A DNA stretch of 64,000 bases from assembly GCA_025331445.1 (NCBI GenBank), contig JAIWNE010000044.1:62001-126000 (forward strand). The letters are read 5' to 3'. The translations under genes were made by a program, and so were the position numbers. The number at the start of each line of letters is the position of its first letter. Within the stretch, counting starts at the first letter, position 1. Below, one piece after another: positions 57,401 through 64,000 of the stretch. The DNA is from Blakeslea trispora. Its lineage: Eukaryota > Mucoromycota > Mucoromycetes > Mucorales > Choanephoraceae. The notes under the pieces were generated by a model, which saw only the letters and a program-made list of their open reading frames with translations, ran no database searches and was not told the DNA's origin.

Positions 57401-57539
57401 TCCGGAAAAGCGTATCACATTGGATGCCGAAGTGGAGTCAACTGGAATTAGTTTAGGTACGACAACAAATACCAATGTTGACGAAACGAAGGCAGAAAAT
57501 GTGATACATGCCCGACCCTGGTACCGATTTTTCGGTTGA
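53610..57539 (+). CDS. DIRS tyrosine recombinase (functional domain about 56,350-57,539)
   Basis: The reading frame is open for 1,309 codons from 53,610, underneath ORF1 and RT, but only the last 390 residues look like protein. They hold an N-terminal core-binding helix bundle (YLTQKTRQSTHKAYDNGWRH) and a catalytic domain with the first Arg in MWRPRSDIGRL, the box-II HSVRAASS (His-x-x-Arg), and a final W...TFENFYY with the nucleophile Tyr. This is the catalytic set of tyrosine recombinases (R, HxxR, Y). It integrates the circular DNA form of the element. The last 40 codons are encoded by the internal complementary region. The real start is not an ATG that I can point to; frameshift or readthrough from RT is likely. 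Confidence 0.85.
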   Translation: MNEEHIPRKRSLNYFDESKRRSKLMLKNPEKNESYHWGSRPLWNNLRSNNIKIISNATNEKSQNITMRNGLWPKKSTGPSSQNLNNTLLTRLRSLTLTTKEQKLVDCMDEQPLKFMSNSALSKQEKSQPTKPINFWKRQLTAPNDWQLMHGFKGNNMMKMQKTMRLEHSNYPQVSSIWKQKSQVIKEKPLVKNLLPCTTKRTTNNECFEQQPPNLPMEGVEEDIQLSLIGITTEEDVVTLDEVEQKTTLEDGDVGPHPSTTTACPTTLKIQHHQTTPPVTSNAKNITGSTSTSFTTITTIHSPAPACDNSNIQLHYSFRRNSSRRSTSPIYELLENHNESPMALISDSAGLQNPILKAANSVEESYETTNSRGAISCQRSSSEIPRGRYDREVSNTRPKVPFEILYTTGTDEETTYSRLPTTELFYPGRALQDGRSSRAKRTDRKGRLHMQNRFKRCVCRGSHTRRLQRFSQLRKRRSGIQVQVPSLWVERSTKSFLEGNEIRHRTAEERGYSDHILPGRHLSASQDKTRNGSFDNEGETSFREIGVYHQLQKEHSPTIKDTGISGIPIQQQEHDHFSTHVEDYKSVEENQTGVQFSKEVLQMDSRSIGKNDRHDTSSGRSSPTHQVLAERSLQDAAYDPSELGSNLQLVKYQHSRITLVGDVYNTEEWVTNPEDSDSQPEHNHSRRCFKQWMGSQLESDNSFRILEPRGTKTVHKRARTEDDTIGDPAPRQKMRRLNYQDIFGQQNSSKIYNKIGRHDVDIIAGIGHTDTGPMHHPQHRSNISTYSRDFEHPSRQIEQTTTTVVRIDNSQENVPAHTTPMGATENRRICSSPQPPTAHVLVPISGSSSIRNRCHATDMVEEGDISVPSLEVDSAGVEENTRTEIETSSSDHSMVAQSVLVPHDSAHETHSASTGLEDQSEMVSSRLEIINHYRAQDGIAEDTIQYLTQKTRQSTHKAYDNGWRHWNLWCKQQHPPCDPLNYDVKTILQFLRDNKAFSSTHLNTLRSSIASVFSVIHSDKPPIAEQSLIKDFFAAKRNSEVKIPTEQQSTTWDISILVSYIKQHLSPTSTLTLDQLQLKTVLLLCISTMWRPRSDIGRLQYRDIVLKRDGSASSIRIHARTPKESQVKSVTLGTIEDDDLCPVRTTYSFVTKTAHLREGMPDDHTLFLAYIDSPEKLPMSVRPTTVANWVKEALGKAGINTKDYQAHSVRAASSTKAIELGHSIQEVKKHANWSLNSNTFENFYYKPSSQTSSSTAITNSIFSSPEKRITLDAEVESTGISLGTTTNTNVDETKAENVIHARPWYRFFG
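54529..56427 (+). CDS. DIRS reverse transcriptase and RNase H
   Basis: The frame opens at 54,529 with a non-ATG codon; the first ATG is at 54,601, so translation may depend on frameshift, reinitiation or splicing from ORF1. RT blocks: RRPILDCQQLNSFI, YICKIDLKDAYVVVPIHE (first catalytic Asp), YRYRSLAFGLSVAPRVFSK, and IIYYLDDICLL with the YLDD box. RNase H follows: HVDASNSGWG, NVRELKTIL, IYSDNKTALK and NTQADRLSR, giving the D-E-D-D set. The last 120 residues (IDAFAARHNHQLPMYWSL, YLYPPW) match the region after RNase H in DIRS/Ngaro elements. No lesion is seen. The end overlaps the recombinase frame. Confidence 0.92.
   Translation: MITPTSNYTIPSDGILPGGRLRQFMNYWKTITNHPWPLSVIQQGYKIQFSKQPIPWKNRMKQQTAEEQFHVNEAVQKFLAGGMIERSPTQDRRFLSKFFTLQEQTKRRPILDCQQLNSFIQVEHFKMEGVPALRELIEKDDYICKIDLKDAYVVVPIHEDSKDFLSFENEGVVYRYRSLAFGLSVAPRVFSKVMKYAIEPLRKEGIRIIYYLDDICLLAKTKQEMDLLTTKVRHHLEKLGFIINYKKSILLPSKTQEFLGFLFNSKNMIISVPMLKITNLLKRIRQVFSSPKRSCRWIAGLLGKMTAMIPAVGEALLHIRYLQRDLSKTLHMTHQNWEAICNLSNTSIQELRWWETFITQKNGLPIQKIPTANPSTIIHVDASNSGWGVSSNLITASGFWSQEEQKQSINVRELKTILLAIQHHAKRCEDSTIKIYSDNKTALKYTTKSGGTTSILLQELAIQIQDLCTTHNIEVIYQHIPGILNTQADRLSRQPLPLYESTIPRKMFQHIQHQWGPLKIDAFAARHNHQLPMYWSLSPDPAASAIDAMQQTWLKKGIYLYPPWKLIPQVLKKIQEQRLKQAVLITPWWPSQFWFPMILRMRHIQRPLVWKINRRWCLAAWRLSTTIGHKMV
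57412..57510. repeat. DIRS internal complementary region
   Basis: GTATCACATTGGATGCCGAA onward is the inverse of the sequence outside and including the start of the left repeat. ACCAATGTTGACGAAACGAA onward is the inverse of the right end. Its two halves join the two ends, as required for circularisation. Confidence 0.88.
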
Positions 57540-57633
57540 CCATTTGATTTCTTATTATCATATATCATATATATTTCTTATCATTTCCCATCCCTCAAAA
57601 AAAAAAAAAAAAAAATTGAAAATTTATTGCTAG

Positions 57634-57720
57634 CTTAGAAGATATGAGGGAAAAAGGGATTTATTACTATTATTGTTTATATAAGGAAAATAAAGCGTGG
57701 CTCAGAGAGCATGTATCACA
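57634..57720 (-). repeat. DIRS right inverted terminal repeat
   Basis: Inverse of the left repeat, ending ATGTATCACA and followed by 30 bp complementary to the right half of the internal region. Confidence 0.85.
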
Positions 57721-57874
57721 TTTTCTGCCTTCGTTTCGTCAACATTGGTAATGACAGTTAATTAATCCTTATTGGTAGTTTCATTTAAGAATATACACTT
57801 TAAAAGATGAAGATTCAAAAGCTATGATATGGTAGCAATCAGGATTTTATTTGTAATAGCAAAATAATGGAAAG

Positions 57875-58139
57875 TCATGTCATTTTTTTGCCTAATAAGC
57901 AAAACAGGTTAATGAATAGCTCATTAAAGACAATTATTTGGGTTAATTTTTTATGGCTTCTGGAAGTCTCGCCAGACACTTTCTAATAAAAGCAAATACA
58001 GCTGTCAGTGATGCAATTTGATATCAAATTGTCAAATGCTTACCTTTGACTTTCTCTTTTGAGGTTGGCTGACTGCAGCTTCATTATTCTCACTTTCATA
58101 TTCTTTTTTCTTCTGAATCACTCTTCTTCTTGTCATCAT
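57875..58139 (-). CDS. Possible small two-exon basic protein
   Basis: Exon 1 58139-58044 (MMTRRRVIQKKKEYESENNE and on, 32 codons), GTAAGC donor, TATTAG acceptor, exon 2 57982-57875; 67 aa, Lys/Arg-rich at the start and hydrophobic near the end. Clean splice signals and phase make it worth listing, but there is no motif, and it may be an exon remnant of the interrupted element. Confidence 0.22.
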
Positions 58140-58639
58140 CGTTGGTATTTCTATCTTTCCTATATCTTTTGAGCTTTACGGTTAATCAAAGTAATATAAT
58201 TTGTGATAATGCCTCATATATGATGGGTCCACAAGGGGTTTGAAATCTACTCTGATACCCAGTATAATTCAATGACTTGACAAGCCAGTTGTTATAACAC
58301 TGCTTGTTTCATTTGACATATCATCTAACTTCTCAGTATTTTAGCTGAATACTGTCGTTTGATTTTGGCGTTTTTAATAGAATTAAATGCTTGGATAAAG
58401 ACAAAGAGAAAAAAAAAGAGCATACGGAGGGGGGTATTCGTTTTATATACATGCCAAAACTATCATAATGATAGGCTTAAATTTCCAATTGGGAATGACC
58501 AAGTGAATCAAAACTAATAAACGATCTGTTATCAATCGTAGCTTGTATTTCACTTGTACATCTTTCTTTATTTTTTTTCCTTAACAAAAAAAAAAACATT
58601 CAAGCTCAAGCTGAAATGTACTTAAAAAAAAAAAGAGGA

Positions 58640-58867
58640 AATATTTCTTGAATTTTTATAGCTGAGATCTAGAATTTTTCTAGAAAATCTAGAATTTTTC
58701 TCGAAAATTCAAACCACAGTGAAGGCATCAAGAGCTGCATCCTTTGAAACAGAAGCTGCAGAAGATATTGCGAGACACCTAGAGCATATCTTAGAAAAAC
58801 TAGACGGGGTTGTGGCAAGAAACCCCAACCTCTATAGAAATCCTGAAAGACAGTTGCATTAGAAAAA
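58640..58867 (+). CDS. Possible last exon of the MULE gene, separated by the DIRS
   Basis: After a CCACAG acceptor at about 58,718 a frame reads KASRAASFETEAAEDIARHL, EHILEKLDGVVARNPN and on to a TAG at about 58,862, six bases before the inverted arm starts. It is amphipathic and helical. Its position at the inner edge of the arm mirrors the transposase start at the other edge, so it may be the transposase C-terminus cut off by the insertion. Confidence 0.3.
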
Positions 58868-59141
58868 CTTATAAATAAAACAAAAAACTTCTTCAGGAAC
58901 AAAAGTAAAATCACAAGTAAAGAAATCAGTAAGCCACCAAAGCCACTGAGGATTTATGCCTATAATTCAGATCCCGGCGGGAACATTTAAGTAGATTCAA
59001 TACAAGGGATAATTTATAGACTATGTGTTTGTGAATAAAATTTATGTTTCTTTGACAAAGAAAAGAAATTCTCTTTCTTATGTTACTTTTCTTATTTCTC
59101 ATGTTGACGAGTTGCTAAGATTCGGCCTGCATATCCTTTCC

Positions 59142-59191
59142 GGCATCTCTCTGTCAGGATGAAACAGGCCTGCTCCAGCCTGCTCTGCTGT
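59142..59191 (+). repeat. Single subterminal 50-bp unit, left arm of palindrome 2
   Basis: Only one unit remains. Its left flank equals that of unit 1 and its right flank equals that of unit 3 of palindrome 1, so units 1-3 were collapsed by recombination or slippage. Confidence 0.8.
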
Positions 59192-59685
59192 AAGGAACGT
59201 TTTGATATTTTACTCTTTGCACCTTATATTATTGCCTTTTGGCAAAGAATCGAGAGAAGAGACTTTTAAACAGCTATACATAAGAAACGGAATGGTAAGG
59301 ATAGCTACAAGAAAGGCAAGGATGTCTGATGTATACTCAAGGATATAGAGTTACAAAGTAGACTCCACTACCAGTACTAAATTAGTAATTGCATCCTAAA
59401 TGCTTTCTGTATTAGTATACTCGAAACAATCTACATCCCATCGTATCTAGTTTAGCTAATAAAGAAGACTCTGTCGTCAATTCAAAATAACGTCAACTTG
59501 CTTTTTATGATGAAAGTGAAAAATGAAAAGATAACACTGATTTGCAAGCATCCGTTGAAAGACAAACAAACTGCTTGTACGATAGCCAAAAAAAAAAGAA
59601 ACGAAAAGAAAAGGAACTGGGACAATAAGACATGTTTTAAACTATACAATTGACTGAGGGAAAAAGAAAAAGAAAGCACAACAAT

Positions 59686-60818
59686 TTATTCGAGTCGGTA
59701 AGGAAGAAAGAATGAGGGACGTCGGTAGTGAGAAGGGAAGAAGGCAGAAGGTTGTCTATTGACAATGTTGTTGGCAGTCTTATCTACCAAACTTTTTAGA
59801 AGCTGCATTTGTTCCATTATGTTTGGAAACAAACAAAAGTCGGCATAGTTTCTTGGCAGGTTAAACTGCCCCACACAAGCAAATCTGTATACAGCTTCTT
59901 TATACAGATCAAGTCTGTATATGCGGCAAAAATCACCTTCCACCAGTAGGCCGCAAGCTTGGGGTTCGGCGACACCAAAGTCAACAAGGCTGTCTACTAC
60001 AACTTTCAACTCATAAGCCAGTTTAGCTTGGTCATTCACGATTTGCGAAGATCTAGCTCCTTTGTTTTTGACTTCAACAACGAAGACGTCGAACTGGCGA
60101 GTGTTGGAAGCAAAGCGTAACACAAAATCAGGCTTGATTAAGCATAATGCTCTGCTTCTTTTGATGCTGGTTGTTGTTGCTGAGGTTGTTGTTGCTGAGG
60201 TTGTTGTTGCTGAGGTTGTTGCTGCTGAGGTTGTTGTTGCTGCTGAGGTTTCTGTGGCCAAAGCCGAGCAATCCAAAAAGCCATGTGTCCTAATGGTTTG
60301 ATATGAGTAAAGGTTTCATGACATCTCTTTGTCTACTGTTTACATATCAAATACTTACCATGCATGGGTGCATCTTCGGTCGCAATTAAGAAAGACATCA
60401 AACAAAGCAACAAGGCTTTGAATGATCATGGTGTCTTCTGAGGCTGGACTTACTTGCCAGCTGGGGCACTTCAGCATCATAGCTCTTAGCAGCAGAGTCA
60501 GCTTCTTCGTGTTCTTCTTCTTTTCCACAATTGCCTTGGCCTCAAGGCTATTCAACAACGAATAAACATCATCGAACTCATCTTCTTCCTCAACTTCGCA
60601 TCTTTCTTGCTTCTTCTTTGCCGCTTCAATTTTCTAGAATGACAGAGGCATTTTCAGTATTCCGAAGTAGCTTAAAATTATGATATAATTACCTTTACGA
60701 CCTGTCGACAGTAAAGAGCCAGATCATCTTCTACATCTACAACCTCTGGCAGGTCAAGGGAAGCAATGATGGATTTAGTGACAGAAGAGGGAAATCCGTA
60801 AGGCTGCTGGCAATGCAT
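59686..60818 (-). CDS. Gene B (PD-(D/E)XK nuclease-like), left arm of palindrome 2
   Basis: Third copy, 334 aa, same three-exon structure (exon 1 60818-60693, exon 2 60633-60359, exon 3 60289-59686). Identical in its readable last-exon protein to the right-arm copy of palindrome 1, with Phe at the site where the left arm of palindrome 1 has Ser. Confidence 0.6.
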
Positions 60819-60882
60819 TTGATCAAACAAAAAAATAAAATTGAGAGCCCTATTCAGTATAAAAAGTTAGATTATGGTACAA

Positions 60883-60942
60883 AGGTAAACAAAGGTAAAC
60901 AAAGGTAAACAAAGGTAAACAAAGGTAAACAAAGGTAAACAA
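60883..60942 (-). repeat. 10-bp tandem repeat, 6 units
   Basis: Same AGGTAAACAA unit as at 46.8 kb, but six copies. Confidence 0.85.
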
Positions 60943-61034
60943 AAGAGTCTCTGCTTCTTAAAGATGCAAAACTAGCCAAGACGACGACTGTTCAAATTAT
61001 AGACGTAAAGCCCAAGGAAAATAGTATCAATACT

Positions 61035-61717
61035 TTACATAAATTGAACTGCACTAATCTCTTTTTCTGCTTCAGCTGCAACAATTGCTTCGGCGCGAAA
61101 TGCTCTCAAGCTCTCAGTGATGCTCACATCACCCACCTTCCACTAGATATAACAGAGATGTAGCAGCGTTAGATAAACAGAAGGAGGCAAGATGTATAGC
61201 TGGTTAAGGTATTACCTCTCCTTCGGCACTCAACAGAGTCATTGCCTTATCACCAGAACCATTGAAATAGCAAATTTTCTTTGACTGCGTCTGAAAATTA
61301 GTTCAATAAATGACTGTCTTTTACATTGCTTTCACATATCAACATACCGTTTGGTTATTCTTCAAGATCTTTGTATATTCATTTGTATTTATGTTAGTCT
61401 ATCTAGTTGTGTAAGACGCTGAAATCATCTTACCAATAGCCTCCAAGCGCTCACAGCTCTTCCTTTTGACTATCACGCATTGTAAGTTATTTGATGAAAC
61501 ATTAAAAAAGGAGACTGTAATAACTTACCACCTTGACGCGCAGTTTCTTGGCACATATATTAAACTCTTTGAACCATGCTGCCATGCCTACTGGTGTGGT
61601 CCTTTCAAGCTCGATTATGAATTCTTGATTTTCAGCAACATACTGCTCAAATGTTGGCTTTGATTGTTGAAGTGCCTTGCTGTTTAAGAAACTGATTATA
61701 CTTTGGTCTTTTGACAT
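61035..61717 (-). CDS. Gene A (unknown), left arm of palindrome 2
   Basis: Third copy of the 142-aa five-exon gene, apparently unchanged. Confidence 0.5.
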
Positions 61718-61786
61718 GATTTAAAGTGAAAGAAGGATGAATGTTAACTTAAGTCGTAGCACCCAATTTGTATGGCTGATTATTGG

Positions 61787-61953
61787 TACAGTCAGACCTA
61801 TTAAATTTGGCGTTTCATACAAAATTAATGTCGCATTAGCTAATATTGTTTCATCCTAATTTTTGTTATACAAGTGCCTATCAAGATGAAACAATATTGG
61901 CAAATGCGACATTAATTTTGTATGAAACGCCAAATTTAATAGGTCTGACTGTA
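61787..61953. mobile_element. MITE-like hairpin at apex of palindrome 2
   Basis: Copy of the 163-bp hairpin with flanking TA, including the same mismatches near the tip as in palindrome 1. Confidence 0.7.
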
Positions 61954-62022
61954 CCAATAATCAGCCATACAAATTGGGTGCTACGACTTAAGTTAACATT
62001 CATCCTTCTTTCACTTTAAATC

Positions 62023-62705
62023 ATGTCAAAAGACCAAAGTATAATCAGTTTCTTAAACAGCAAGGCACTTCAACAATCAAAGCCAACATTTGAGCAGTAT
62101 GTTGCTGAAAATCAAGAATTCATAATCGAGCTTGAAAGGACCACACCAGTAGGCATGGCAGCATGGTTCAAAGAGTTTAATATATGTGCCAAGAAACTGC
62201 GCGTCAAGGTGGTAAGTTATTACAGTCTCCTTTTTTAATGTTTCATCAAATAACTTACAATGCGTGATAGTCAAAAGGAAGAGCTGTGAGCGCTTGGAGG
62301 CTATTGGTAAGATGATTTCAGCGTCTTACACAACTAGATAGACTAACATAAATACAAATGAATATACAAAGATCTTGAAGAATAACCAAACGGTATGTTG
62401 ATATGTGAAAGCAATGTAAAAGACAGTCATTTATTGAACTAATTTTCAGACGCAGTCAAAGAAAATTTGCTATTTCAATGGTTCTGGTGATAAGGCAATG
62501 ACTCTGTTGAGTGCCGAAGGAGAGGTAATACCTTAACCAGCTATACATCTTGCCTCCTTCTGTTTATCTAACGCTGCTACATCTCTGTTATATCTAGTGG
62601 AAGGTGGGTGATGTGAGCATCACTGAGAGCTTGAGAGCATTTCGCGCCGAAGCAATTGTTGCAGCTGAAGCAGAAAAAGAGATTAGTGCAGTTCAATTTA
62701 TGTAA
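62023..62705 (+). CDS. Gene A (unknown), right arm of palindrome 2
   Basis: Fourth copy, same exons as the palindrome 1 right-arm gene shifted by 14,062; the TAA is at 62,703-62,705. Confidence 0.5.
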
Positions 62706-62797
62706 AGTATTGATACTATTTTCCTTGGGCTTTACGTCTATAATTTGAACAGTCGTCGTCTTGGCTAGTTTTGCATCTTTAAGAAGCAGAGACTCTT

Positions 62798-62857
62798 TTG
62801 TTTACCTTTGTTTACCTTTGTTTACCTTTGTTTACCTTTGTTTACCTTTGTTTACCT
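62798..62857 (+). repeat. 10-bp tandem repeat, 6 units
   Basis: Six units of TTGTTTACCT, the same count as the opposite arm of this palindrome. Confidence 0.85.
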
Positions 62858-62921
62858 TTGTACCATAATCTAACTTTTTATACTGAATAGGGCTCTCAAT
62901 TTTATTTTTTTGTTTGATCAA

Positions 62922-64000
62922 ATGCATTGCCAGCAGCCTTACGGATTTCCCTCTTCTGTCACTAAATCCATCATTGCTTCCCTTGACCTGCCAGAGGTTG
63001 TAGATGTAGAAGATGATCTGGCTCTTTACTGTCGACAGGTCGTAAAGGTAATTATATCATAATTTTAAGCTACTTCGGAATACTGAAAATGCCTCTGTCA
63101 TTCTAGAAAATTGAAGCGGCAAAGAAGAAGCAAGAAAGATGCGAAGTTGAGGAAGAAGATGAGTTCGATGATGTTTATTCGTTGTTGAATAGCCTTGAGG
63201 CCAAGGCAATTGTGGAAAAGAAGAAGAACACGAAGAAGCTGACTCTGCTGCTAAGAGCTATGATGCTGAAGTGCCCCAGCTGGCAAGTAAGTCCAGCCTC
63301 AGAAGACACCATGATCATTCAAAGCCTTGTTGCTTTGTTTGATGTCTTTCTTAATTGCGACCGAAGATGCACCCATGCATGGTAAGTATTTGATATGTAA
63401 ACAGTAGACAAAGAGATGTCATGAAACCTTTACTCATATCAAACCATTAGGACACATGGCTTTTTGGATTGCTCGGCTTTGGCCACAGAAACCTCAGCAG
63501 CAACAACAACCTCAGCAGCAACAACCTCAGCAACAACAACCTCAGCAACAACAACCTCAGCAACAACAACCAGCATCAAAAGAAGCAGAGCATTATGCTT
63601 AATCAAGCCTGATTTTGTGTTACGCTTTGCTTCCAACACTCGCCAGTTCGACGTCTTCGTTGTTGAAGTCAAAAACAAAGGAGCTAGATCTTCGCAAATC
63701 GTGAATGACCAAGCTAAACTGGCTTATGAGTTGAAAGTTGTAGTAGACAGCCTTGTTGACTTTGGTGTCGCCGAACCCCAAGCTTGCGGCCTACTGGTGG
63801 AAGGTGATTTTTGCCGCATATACAGACTTGATCTGTATAAAGAAGCTGTATACAGATTTGCTTGTGTGGGGCAGTTTAACCTGCCAAGAAACTATGCCGA
63901 CTTTTGTTTGTTTCCAAACATAATGGAACAAATGCAGCTTCTAAAAAGTTTGGTAGATAAGACTGCCAACAACATTGTCAATAGACAACCTTCTGCCTTC
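62922..64000 (+). CDS. Gene B (PD-(D/E)XK nuclease-like), right arm of palindrome 2, 3' truncated by window
   Basis: Fourth copy: exons 62922-63047, 63107-63381 and 63451 onward. The window ends about 18 codons before the expected stop, so the Ser/Phe site cannot be scored here. Catalytic residues are present. Confidence 0.6.

Larger units (their letters stand above)
53429..57750 (+). mobile_element. DIRS-type tyrosine-recombinase retrotransposon, structurally complete
   Basis: All landmarks are present. Inverted terminal repeats of about 85 bp lie at 53,480-53,562 and 57,634-57,720. An internal complementary region at 57,412-57,510 has a left half complementary to 53,429-53,489 and a right half complementary to 57,711-57,750, meeting at about 57,470. 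Three overlapping frames encode gag-like, RT/RNase H and tyrosine recombinase proteins. A poly-A run lies at 57,597-57,615. DIRS elements replicate through a circular intermediate templated by the internal complementary region and integrate by the recombinase. Every gene is open, so the copy looks young. It interrupts the MULE element. Confidence 0.92.
47808..61870. mobile_element. Candidate composite MULE element with 3.2-kb inverted arms
   Basis: The right arm of palindrome 1 (to about 51,042) and the left arm of palindrome 2 (from 58,868) are inverted copies that match further than either matches the outer left arm. Between them is a MULE-type transposase gene starting 22 bp after the left arm, plus an inserted DIRS element. 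This is the layout of a transposon with very long terminal inverted repeats. If so, its ends coincide with the palindrome apices. I did not find a convincing 8-10-bp target duplication, so the ends are inferred. Confidence 0.5.
58868..64000. repeat. Palindrome 2 (right end beyond the window)
   Basis: Positions x and 123,740 minus x match around the centre at 61,870. The left arm (58,868-61,870) is an inverted copy of 47,808-51,042. The right arm repeats 47,808 onward at an offset of 14,062, changing to 14,052 after the 10-bp repeats. It has six 10-bp units in both arms and a single 50-bp subterminal unit in the left arm. The sequence ends inside the right gene B. Confidence 0.95.

Noticed and set aside
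44757..64000. Palindromes as a pure assembly artefact
   Set aside because: Arms differ by private variants, repeat counts (7 versus 6) and unit number (3 versus 1), and both are linked to different flanks. An artefact at one apex remains possible without reads.

Overview
The window looks like nuclear DNA of a Mucoromycota (Mucorales-type) fungus. It is AT-rich. Its genes carry many short introns (about 40-250 nt, GTAAGT-like donors, CTRAY branch points). The host genes are ordinary fungal or eukaryotic ones, and they are mixed with DIRS, Helitron, MULE, Tc1-like and TnpB/Fanzor-like sequences. The assignment rests on gene content and intron style; I cannot name a species.

Layout. 0-1.2 kb: 3' part of the arginine-type carbamoyl-phosphate synthase small subunit. 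2.4-9 kb: transposon-related genes and relics, namely a stand-alone FAR1-like protein, a Fanzor/TnpB-like C-terminal fragment, a gag/RRM-like fragment, and a multi-exon PD-(D/E)XK-like gene that appears broken by a local inversion and a C10 frameshift. 9.8-11.3 kb: five-exon NsdD-type GATA factor. 11.3-20.5 kb: gene-poor, with MITE-like elements, one decayed relic and one small secreted protein. 20.5-43.1 kb: the gene-rich part, with a Rab11-type GTPase, a thioredoxin-fold (AhpC/TSA-like) protein, a secreted repetitive kexin-processed precursor, ARPC4, a CSL transcription factor, dymeclin, a 45-aa Cys-rich microprotein, a DUF1308 protein and an F-box/WD40 protein.

43.8-64 kb is the unusual part. 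Tc1-like and Helitron relics are followed by a near-perfect palindrome of about 6.1 kb (44,757-50,859, centre 47,808) and a second one (from 58,868, centre 61,870, running off the window). Each arm of about 3 kb carries the same two intron-containing genes pointing outward: gene A (142 aa, unknown) and gene B (334 aa, PD-(D/E)XK nuclease-like). Each apex is a 163-bp MITE-like hairpin flanked by TA. The right arm of palindrome 1 and the left arm of palindrome 2 extend further and flank a MULE transposase gene (51,064-53,196), so they look like 3.2-kb inverted arms of one element. A structurally complete DIRS retrotransposon (53,429-57,750, with inverted terminal repeats, internal complementary region, gag, RT/RNase H and tyrosine recombinase) sits inside that element.

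Tandem-repeat counts (7/7 in one palindrome, 6/6 in the other; three 50-bp units versus one) suggest that each end of the element was doubled separately, or that the arms of each palindrome convert each other. I judge this arm-doubled, nuclease-carrying element the best candidate for an undescribed system here. All splice models were read by eye from motifs and frame; none is confirmed by transcripts.
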